Of a DNA stretch of 15,914 bases, positions 7,298 through 12,493 are shown piece after piece. The notes beneath the pieces were generated by a model. That model was given only the letters and a program-made list of their open reading frames with translations. It was not told the origin of the DNA and ran no database searches. The DNA is taken from assembly GCA_937890825.1 (NCBI GenBank), contig CALADS010000056.1:1-15914 (forward strand), written 5' to 3'. The number at the start of each line of letters is the position of its first letter. Position 1 is the first letter of the stretch. The position numbers and the translations under genes were made by a program. This stretch comes from an uncultured Bacteroides sp. Lineage in GTDB: Bacteria; Bacteroidota; Bacteroidia; Bacteroidales; Bacteroidaceae.

Positions 7298-8893
7298 TTA
7301 CATCTTTAATGAGTGTCCATTATCCACCTCATCGTAGTTCGTCTTTTTTCCCACTTCCCATTCGCGGTTGGCGCTGTGGCTGCCGACACCTTCTTTCCGG
7401 AGTTTGCCCAGTCCTTGATGGGACTTCCGCTGCAAACTCTTAATCGGATTGAGCGTCTTCTTCTTGGACTTCTTGAACGGAACTCCGTTTCGTTTTTGCT
7501 TCTTGGACTTCTTCTTCACCCGTTCCACATCAAAACCTTCTTCATTCAGGTTGATAAGGATATGTTCCTTGAAGTTGATGGCATAGTAGGTATCATCGAC
7601 CTGACGGATGATGAAGCCTTCCTGGTACATGGCGCTGCGGGGGGACTTCACTTCGGGATCATTGAAGATTTCATGCAGGCGGCCGACGGAATCGGCATAC
7701 TTGGGAGGACGTTCCGTAGAGATGTCCACCAGGTCCGGCCGGTCCACCTTGAATACCTTGCACAGCAATTCCACTTCGGCTGCGTTCTGCGGACGGAACT
7801 TCTCGATGAAACTGATGCGGTTGTTGCGGTCAATGGCCTTGGCCATGAAAGGCGGCAAGGGTCTGCTTTGGCCATCGTAGTAGATGACACCTTTCTTTAT
7901 ATAGGCACGCTGTTTCTTGAGTTTCTGGAAAATTTCTCCCTGAGTGATTTTGGGATTGAGGGTCAGCAGCTGGTCTATGAATGCTTCAATCCGGTCAAAG
8001 CGTTGTTCGGGGGTGGCGAAGTCGAGCAGTTCTTCTACGGCAAGGACCCGTGCACCATGAATGACGGTCTTGTTGGCATGGTCTATCAGCATGTAGCCGT
8101 AGGGCTTGTCTTTCTTGCCGAAGAAGACCAAATCCACGCCGAAGTTCTTCTTCATTTCCTTCTGCAGTTCTTCCTTGTTGGCGCATACGTCCCGGTATTT
8201 CTTCAGGTAGGCTCTCAGCTGGCGGTTGCGTGCCTTGTCCTGATAACCTTTCTTATAAAGGGCTTCAATCTCTGTCAGGGGGAGTTTCTTTTGGATTCGG
8301 CCTCCTTGCTTGACGAAGACGTTGCCGTCTTTCTGGAAGACTTCATAGCCCATGGTTCCCATCACGGCCTTGAACTGGGCAAAGGAGGAGAAACTGTACT
8401 GCTTGGCAGCCTCGATGTCCTTGTCTGTTTTCTGCTTCCGGTCCATACCGAGTATTTTGTCAATTACCATCTGTGAACGTCTGCGTTCATGGTCGTGCTG
8501 TATCTTGTGTCCATCGGGCGCAATTCTTGAAGTTACAATGTGCAGGTGAGCATTGTCTGTATCGTTGTGGGAATAGATGAGCCAGGGTTGTCCGGGTTCA
8601 GCATAACCCATTTCCTGCAGATACTGGTGCGCGAAATCAAGCAACTGCTGTTCCGACATCTCGTGGCCCTTGCAGGAGATGGCTACATGGAACTGGGCTT
8701 TCTGTATTCTGGGATTCATGGAGGAATATTCCATGAGAAACTGAGTCAACTCTTCGGGGGTTGGCTTGCGTACTTCACCGAGTGCTCCGAAGTTTTGTAT
8801 CTCCAGTAACCGGGCTACACCTTTCGCCACCTTCCGTTCATTGTAATCTACGGCATGGAAGTTCGAACTTCCGGGTAAAATGGTTGCAATCAT
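7298..8893 (-). CDS. mobB: MobB-type relaxase (mobilization nuclease)
   Basis: This 531-residue protein is a relaxase/mobilization nuclease of the type used by Bacteroides conjugative and mobilizable transposons. The N-terminal 300 or so residues hold the catalytic domain. A candidate nucleophile is Tyr17 (HAVDYNERKVAKG), and the metal-binding motif is SHNDTDNAHLHIV, with His109, Asp111, His116 and His118. Relaxases nick one strand at oriT, stay covalently attached through tyrosine, and pilot the strand into the recipient. The C-terminal half is less conserved and ends in a very basic region (KKKSKKQKRN, KKSKKKTLNP) followed by a short conserved-looking tail. The start at 8893 places MIATILPGSS directly before the Tyr motif, as expected. 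It follows mobA by 53 bases. No coupling-protein (MobC/TraG-type) gene follows it; the crp-like gene does. Confidence 0.92.
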   Translation of the reverse strand: MIATILPGSSNFHAVDYNERKVAKGVARLLEIQNFGALGEVRKPTPEELTQFLMEYSSMNPRIQKAQFHVAISCKGHEMSEQQLLDFAHQYLQEMGYAEPGQPWLIYSHNDTDNAHLHIVTSRIAPDGHKIQHDHERRRSQMVIDKILGMDRKQKTDKDIEAAKQYSFSSFAQFKAVMGTMGYEVFQKDGNVFVKQGGRIQKKLPLTEIEALYKKGYQDKARNRQLRAYLKKYRDVCANKEELQKEMKKNFGVDLVFFGKKDKPYGYMLIDHANKTVIHGARVLAVEELLDFATPEQRFDRIEAFIDQLLTLNPKITQGEIFQKLKKQRAYIKKGVIYYDGQSRPLPPFMAKAIDRNNRISFIEKFRPQNAAEVELLCKVFKVDRPDLVDISTERPPKYADSVGRLHEIFNDPEVKSPRSAMYQEGFIIRQVDDTYYAINFKEHILINLNEEGFDVERVKKKSKKQKRNGVPFKKSKKKTLNPIKSLQRKSHQGLGKLRKEGVGSHSANREWEVGKKTNYDEVDNGHSLKM

Positions 8894-8946
8894 CTAAATT
8901 GTCGGATTAGTTGGGTTCAACGGTCAAAACATATACCGCACAAACG

Positions 8947-9342
8947 CTACTTCGGCATTTTGGTCTTTATACACTTGAGTGTAATCAGTTCCAAATCCCG
9001 TTTGATGCGGTTCATCGTTTCCTGTGTTTCGCGGATGGTTGGAAGCACTATCTCCTGGATATAGCTGGGTGCAAGCAACCCGGCTACCGCCAGTTCATTG
9101 GCTCGTTTGACCACCTGATTCAGGTTGCCGCCTGCCCAGGACAGTTCGTTCTGATTCTTTCGGTAAAACTCACCGAGTTCTCGGATCAACTCGATGCGTT
9201 CCTTCACATCCACATTGGAAAATTCCTGCACTGCCGACAGGATATAATGGCTCACAGAGTGGAATGAGCCTGATTTTTCCTTCAACAGTTGGGCTTCCTC
9301 CGGGGTAAGCCGCAACTGAAATACTTTGGTCTTCTGTTTCAT
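8947..9342 (-). CDS. mobA: MobA/MobC-type relaxosome accessory protein
   Basis: This 131-residue basic protein begins MKQKTKVFQLRLTPEEAQLL, a ribbon-helix-helix style DNA-binding start (beta strand KVFQLRLT, then helices to about residue 45). It carries the accessory-protein motif GGNLNQVVKRANE at residues 71-83, which corresponds to the G-N-x-N-Q motif of MobC-family relaxosome proteins. Such proteins bind oriT and help the relaxase open and nick it. In Bacteroides nomenclature this gene, immediately upstream of the relaxase, is called mobA. It starts just downstream of the hairpin-rich putative oriT and is followed by mobB after 53 bases, so the two form one operon. I found no consensus -7 box upstream, so its promoter may lie within the oriT structure. 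Confidence 0.88.
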   Translation of the reverse strand: MKQKTKVFQLRLTPEEAQLLKEKSGSFHSVSHYILSAVQEFSNVDVKERIELIRELGEFYRKNQNELSWAGGNLNQVVKRANELAVAGLLAPSYIQEIVLPTIRETQETMNRIKRDLELITLKCIKTKMPK

Positions 9343-9364
9343 ACTTCCTTGGATTACTTGTTAG

Positions 9365-9510
9365 CCGGGTTCTCCGGACACCTATTTCGCAGAGCGAAAC
9401 AGCGATTTATCGCCCCGTTGCGGCAGCAATCGGCAAGTGACCCTTGTGAGGACAAAACTCCGTTTTGTAATGACAAGGGTACAACTTGCTTGACAAATCC
9501 TGCAACGCAG
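9365..9510. other. Putative origin of transfer (oriT) with nested hairpins
   Basis: Directly upstream of mobA lies a cluster of dyads. CCGG/CCGG is at 9365-9377, TTTCGC/GCGAAA at 9385-9399, GCGAT/ATCGC at 9402-9413, and CTGC/GCAG at 9500-9510. The most striking is a two-tier cruciform. Its outer arms, 9433-9447 and 9473-9489, pair GCAAGT and ACCCTTGT with their complements apart from a small bulge. They enclose a perfect 7-bp hairpin ACAAAAC/GTTTTGT (9452-9468) with a 3-base loop. Bacteroides mobilization systems keep oriT next to mobA, so this is the best oriT candidate in the window. The nick site itself cannot be assigned. Confidence 0.6.
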
Positions 9511-9982
9511 TTCGATGCCTTCCCGGTAGCTTTAGAGACCTCAAAGAAGCACAAAAAACGGCGAAACGCAAAAATTCACAACATCATTCTTTGGAGAAAT
9601 CTTCGGTCGATTTATCTTGATTATCAAGCATTCTAAGTTTGCTTTTCCGTTGTTCTCAACTTCTTTGGAACGGCATACGTCCGTATAATAATCACTTGTT
9701 GCCAAGTTTGGCTGATGCCTTGAACACATGGTTCTCCCATCTCATATTCCGAGGTTTCAGTAATCCGGCAATATAGAGTTGCTAAGCTATAGATATGTCT
9801 AATTTCTTAGCTTGTTGACTTCAAGGGCAAAAGAGTATTACAGCGTATGGACTCAGAACGGGAGGGAAAAAAAGTGCAGAAGCGTATGGATATTCGGTCA
9901 TGTAAAAACGCCAACAGCAAATTACATGGTAGCTATGACCTAAAACATAGAGGGTGTCTCACTTTATGAGGGAGTATCGTGG

Positions 9983-9990
9983 TAACTTTG
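9983..9990 (+). promoter_or_regulatory. Promoter-like -7 box of a possible small transcript
   Basis: TAACTTTG at 9983-9990 matches the Bacteroides -7 consensus and is followed by GC, a frequent context. The -33 position has only TTTA (9963-9966) at a 16-base spacing, so the match is partial. The box also overlaps a 6-bp dyad ACTTTG/CAAAGT (9985-9999). Confidence 0.45.
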
Positions 9991-9996
9991 CAACAA

Positions 9997-10114
9997 AGTC
10001 CATTGGTTGGCTCTGTATGAGATACAAAATGAGTATATTTACGGATATTACTGGTGGAAACAGCTTTGAGTAAGTCAAGTGGAATTCTCCATAAGAGCAA
10101 GGAGAGTTTTTTTT
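9997..10114 (+). ncRNA. Candidate small RNA or leader-peptide transcript
   Basis: A transcript starting about 7 bases after the TAACTTTG box and ending at the intrinsic terminator at 10083-10114 would be roughly 115-120 bases long. It contains one short frame from the ATG at 10017 to the TAA at 10073 encoding MRYKMSIFTDITGGNSFE. The frame could be a real micropeptide or chance. The case rests on the promoter-like box and terminator being on the same strand and close together. No known RNA family is recognised. A regulatory RNA is plausible because the related conjugative transposon CTnDOT uses the small RNA RteR to control transfer, but I see no homology to it. Confidence 0.35.
10083..10114 (+). 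terminator. Intrinsic terminator of the candidate small transcript
   Basis: AATTCTCC (10083-10090) pairs with GGAGAGTT (10101-10108), 8 pairs including one G-U, around a 10-base loop. Eight T in a row follow (10107-10114). It is a plus-strand rho-independent terminator with no annotated plus-strand gene before it. Confidence 0.65.
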
Positions 10115-10146
10115 AGCTAATACTCTCACAAACGAACTAAATTACG

Positions 10147-10187
10147 TGGTCCAACATGGTCCAACACGACAAAAATATGGTCCAACA
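10147..10187. repeat. Three helically phased direct repeats TGGTCCAACA
   Basis: Exact 10-base copies occur at 10147-10156, 10157-10166 and 10178-10187. The offsets are 10 and 21 bases, so all copies fall on nearly the same face of the DNA helix, as expected for a cooperatively bound protein. They lie within a gene-free stretch about 600 bases past the integrase stop and 140 bases before the small membrane gene promoter. Arm-type integrase sites, excisionase sites or regulator sites are all possible. Confidence 0.7.
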
Positions 10188-10301
10188 ATGGGAAAACAAT
10201 CACTCATATCAGGAACGATTGACACTTCAAATCCCCGGAGCAAATGACTTGTGAATCAATGATTAAATAGTGCTAACAACCATAAAAAAGAAGTCGCATT
10301 A

Positions 10302-10333
10302 TTTCTATATCTCATTGATTTTTAGTATATTTG
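10302..10333 (+). promoter_or_regulatory. Probable promoter of the small membrane protein gene
   Basis: TATATTTG at 10326-10333 fits the Bacteroides -7 consensus TAnnTTTG. TTTC at 10302-10305 stands 20 bases upstream in the -33 position (TTTG expected). The start would be near 10340, about 45 bases before the ATG at 10385. Confidence 0.55.
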
Positions 10334-10384
10334 AGTATAGAAAACAGCCCTCTAAAGCTATCACTTACTAAAAAATAGACAGCT

Positions 10385-10594
10385 ATGGTATTGGTACTAT
10401 TCTTCATATATTTGATACCGGTCACGATAATATTCGCCATTCTCTTGAAGGTGGGATTAGTCGTTATCATAAAAGCCATCCAGCTTGCCTGGTGGCTAGG
10501 TAAAATCATGTTCTCTCTTGCCTGGAAGCTGCTGGTGTTTATCATGGTTTTACTCATAGGGATGATAAGGACAAATGTGCCGCCAAAGTTCTGA
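10385..10594 (+). CDS. Small hydrophobic membrane protein
   Basis: This 69-residue protein consists almost entirely of two membrane segments, about residues 1-33 (MVLVLFFIYLIPVTIIFAIL onward) and 41-62 (KIMFSLAWKLLVFIMVLLIG), separated by a short amphipathic turn with Lys and Trp. It ends in a short polar tail (MIRTNVPPKF). A properly placed Bacteroides-type promoter lies 45 bases upstream and a structured 3' region follows, which supports it being a real gene although it is short. I do not recognise the family. Small membrane proteins of ICEs include exclusion factors and toxins, but nothing in the sequence selects between these. Confidence 0.55.
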   Translation: MVLVLFFIYLIPVTIIFAILLKVGLVVIIKAIQLAWWLGKIMFSLAWKLLVFIMVLLIGMIRTNVPPKF

Positions 10595-10630
10595 AGGACA
10601 AAAGAGGGAAAGAAGTGTCTTCAGACCAAG

Positions 10631-10690
10631 AAGGTAGTACGCTGCATGGGGAAGTGGCTAAATTGTTCCCTCTGGTTAAGTACTACTTTT
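10631..10690 (+). terminator. Compound stem-loop after the small membrane gene
   Basis: AAGGTAGTAC (10631-10640) pairs with GTACTACTTT (10680-10689) with one G-U. It encloses an inner stem GGGAA/TTCCC (10649-10653 and 10666-10670) and runs into TTTT. It could terminate the small membrane gene transcript or be a structured RNA element; the long loop makes it an unusual terminator. The next hairpin, GGTAGG/CCTACC at 10711-10725, is 6 bp with a 3-base loop. Confidence 0.4.
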
Positions 10691-10726
10691 AAGCGAACAC
10701 TAAGTGATATGGTAGGGAACCTACCG

Positions 10727-10772
10727 AAAACGACAATCCGCATCAGTCCAAACGATTGATGCGGATTGTTCG
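10727..10772 (-). terminator. Terminator of the integrase gene
   Basis: ACAATCCGCATCA (10733-10745) pairs perfectly over 13 bases with TGATGCGGATTGT (10757-10769) around an 11-base loop. On the minus strand it lies 22 bases after the integrase stop and is followed by CGTTTTC. The short T run is modest, but the stem is strong and the position fits. Confidence 0.7.
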
Positions 10773-10794
10773 CTATATATAAGGTATAGGGTGC

Positions 10795-12288
10795 TTAGAA
10801 ACCCTTACCTTTGCTGCGTTCGTAAACCATTTCTTGCTGGTTGTCGCAATTCGTTAATCGGAACTGTACAGTACATCCAACAGGCATATCCTTAGGCAAG
10901 TGAGGAGTAAGCGCTACGATCACCTGATTGATGTTGCTGAATCCGATATTTGTCAGTTCGGCTACAACTACACCCTTGAAATAAGCACGGGCATGAATCA
11001 TCATCTTGGGCGATATGCGGAAAAGCTTATAAGCAGGTTCCTCAAGATCACGCGCCTTTCCTTGCTTACTTTTCTTATTGGAGAAGAATACAAAATCAAT
11101 AATCTTGGCATTCAATTCCCAAGCACGAGTAAAGTCTATCTTTACATAGCCTCTGGTCACTTTATATCCCTGACTATGGTTCAAACCGAAGGCAACATCC
11201 GCAATATTGGCATCACAATCGTTTTGGGCAATGGTGGCCCATGTATGGCGGAAGGTATAGCCACAATAGAACTGTTCTTTCTTCATGCCCATATCAATAC
11301 AGATTTTTCTGATACCTATGTTTACACCGGCACAGAAGCTGTCAGAATCCCTATAACGGCTATGAAAAACAAAGAGGTACTCATCTTCCTCATCCGCAAG
11401 GTACTTATTAAAAGTCGTTTGAATAAAAGGTTCTACACGCATTTCCATATATGCTTCGTCAGCACGGCTATGCCTTGTTTTAGCACGTTTATACGAAATG
11501 ATACCATCATGGTAATCTTCCTTCTTCAGATTGTACAAGTCAACCGTATTGATTCCGCCCAAACAAAAGATGAGCAAAGCTATATCTCGTCCCAATTCCG
11601 GGGTAGAGGCAAGCATCTTGGTTTTCGGAAGGGGCCGGTTAAAGAACTCACGACAAGCTTCTGCGCTGATTGCCAACTTCATGGTCCTGTCTGATTTTGG
11701 AATGCTAACTTTAAGCCAAGGATTATACTTGATGCGTATGAGCCCGCGCTCTTCATCATTCAATTCAACCAGTGCTTTCTTGAAAATCTGACGCACACAG
11801 GTAGGGTACATCTCCTTGGCTCGATTGGTCAACGACAAACTATCTATCCAATTATTAATGGTAGTAGTGGTCAGTCTGGAGAACATCACTTCGGTGGAGC
11901 CCAAATAGCGCTGCAGGTGATCAACAGCCAAGCGATAATTCTTCGCATTACGTTCGTGACCTTCCTCACGCATACGCGCAATAAACTTATTCGCATACTC
12001 ACTGAAGTTGACTTCTTCATCCAGATTGTTTAAATACTCAATCAATTCTGCTACGGAGAAGTGAGAAACATCCTTGCGATTCACGAGGTCACTGTAACGT
12101 AAAATCTCACGAGAACAATAGTCATTTACTACGGGATCCTTGATCTCACCCGTCTTGCTGAGTTGCTTATCCGTGACGATTTTTGAGGTCTTGATATACC
12201 CCATACGAGAGCGGTGAACGATACGAATGTACACCGGATAGAAGCCATCTGCACGCTTCTTTCTAACTACTGCTTTAAAATTTGCCAT
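10795..12288 (-). CDS. Tyrosine recombinase (integrase) of the element, with C-terminal extension
   Basis: This 497-residue protein is a Bacteroidetes-type site-specific tyrosine recombinase. The start at 12288 (MANFKAVVRKKRADGFYPVY) fits the conserved Arm-type N-terminus; the frame is open 39 codons further upstream, but that stretch is translated repeat DNA. Residues 90-180 form the SAM-like core-binding domain. The catalytic domain has a Lys in YKRAKTRH (about 266-272), the Arg-His pair in YTFRHTWAT (Arg347, His348), the third-box His in LNHSQG (His371), and the nucleophile Tyr381 in TRGYVKI. The box I position usually held by Arg reads LGGINTVDLY (Gly244-Gly245), so that Arg is missing; CTnDOT IntDOT also lacks its box I Arg. 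About 110 residues follow the nucleophile, including AYFKGVVVAELTNIGFSNIN, with no function I recognise. The integrase would excise and insert the element. Confidence 0.92.
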   Translation of the reverse strand: MANFKAVVRKKRADGFYPVYIRIVHRSRMGYIKTSKIVTDKQLSKTGEIKDPVVNDYCSREILRYSDLVNRKDVSHFSVAELIEYLNNLDEEVNFSEYANKFIARMREEGHERNAKNYRLAVDHLQRYLGSTEVMFSRLTTTTINNWIDSLSLTNRAKEMYPTCVRQIFKKALVELNDEERGLIRIKYNPWLKVSIPKSDRTMKLAISAEACREFFNRPLPKTKMLASTPELGRDIALLIFCLGGINTVDLYNLKKEDYHDGIISYKRAKTRHSRADEAYMEMRVEPFIQTTFNKYLADEEDEYLFVFHSRYRDSDSFCAGVNIGIRKICIDMGMKKEQFYCGYTFRHTWATIAQNDCDANIADVAFGLNHSQGYKVTRGYVKIDFTRAWELNAKIIDFVFFSNKKSKQGKARDLEEPAYKLFRISPKMMIHARAYFKGVVVAELTNIGFSNINQVIVALTPHLPKDMPVGCTVQFRLTNCDNQQEMVYERSKGKGF

Positions 12289-12315
12289 ATTCTCTTGATT
12301 TTTAATTGTTTCAGT

Positions 12316-12370
12316 GGTGTATGGATTGGTGTATGTGGCCCTGTTTAAAAGTGTATGCGTGGTGTATGCG
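12316..12370. repeat. Four phased GTGTATG repeats upstream of the integrase
   Basis: GTGTATG occurs at 12317-12323, 12329-12335, 12351-12357 and 12362-12368, with offsets of 12, 22 and 11 bases. The last two are part of a tandem GTGTATGCGTG/GTGTATGCGT. They lie between the integrase start (12288) and the chromosomal ppdK terminator, where arm-type integrase-binding sites are often found in tyrosine-recombinase elements. They could also be operators controlling the integrase, since no standard -7 box is visible upstream of it. Confidence 0.65.
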
Positions 12371-12428
12371 TAGGCCGTACATTTGGCTTCACAAAGCGAT
12401 GTCAAGTGTACGAACCGCTTAAAAACAG
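12371..12428. other. Probable element-chromosome junction zone
   Basis: This short stretch lies between the phased integrase-side repeats and the ppdK terminator. The right end of the element (att site) should fall here if the repeats belong to the element and the terminator to the chromosome. No tRNA gene or recognisable core site is visible. The core cannot be fixed without the other end of the element or an empty site. Confidence 0.4.
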
Positions 12429-12470
12429 TTTAGGCTGTAATGCCTTAAAATCAGGTCATTACAGCCTAAA
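12423..12470 (-). terminator. Terminator of ppdK
   Basis: TTTAGGCTGTAATG (12429-12442) pairs perfectly with CATTACAGCCTAAA (12457-12470), 14 bp with a 14-base loop. On the minus strand it begins 24 bases after the ppdK stop and is followed by CTGTTTTTAAG. It is a clear intrinsic terminator and probably the last chromosomal feature before the element. Confidence 0.8.
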
Positions 12471-12493
12471 ACAATTATTTAATTATCCGTCGA

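Larger units (their letters stand above)
9511..10384. other. Gene-poor region between oriT and the small membrane gene
   Basis: About 870 bases without a convincing protein gene. It contains a box matching TAAGTTTG at 9634-9641 with TTTA 19 bases upstream (possible plus-strand promoter, no gene after it). Short hairpins include GCCAA/TTGGC at 9701-9712 and GCTAAG/CTTAGC at 9781-9811. A 10-base direct repeat AGCGTATGGA occurs at 9842-9851 and 9881-9890. A compound inverted repeat spans 9896-9940 (CATGTAA/TTACATG inside, GGTCAT/ATGACC outside). It also holds the possible small transcript at about 9997-10114 and three phased repeats at 10147-10187. It looks like a regulatory or recombination region. 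Confidence 0.55.

Noticed and set aside
7313..8476. 387-residue plus-strand frame opposite mobB
   Set aside because: It is antisense to a clear relaxase with intact catalytic motifs, has no recognisable domain and no promoter. It is a codon-bias shadow.
9289..9636. 115-residue plus-strand frame across mobA start and oriT
   Set aside because: It runs through the hairpin cluster and the mobA 5' end, with no domain or promoter. The sequence is better explained as oriT.
9948..9975. Possible insertion-sequence end (AGAGGGTGTCTCAC) near 9949
   Set aside because: It vaguely resembles terminal repeats of some Bacteroides insertion sequences, but no matching inverted copy or transposase is present in the window.
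10312..10557. 81-residue minus-strand frame opposite the small membrane gene
   Set aside because: The plus-strand frame has a promoter at the right distance and a coherent two-membrane-segment product; the minus-strand frame has neither.
10900..11694. 264-residue plus-strand frame opposite the integrase
   Set aside because: It is antisense to conserved integrase coding sequence and shows no family features.
12289..12405. Upstream extension of the integrase to 536 residues
   Set aside because: The extra 39 codons are translated repeat DNA. MANFKAVVRKKRADGFYPVY at 12288 is the recognisable family N-terminus.
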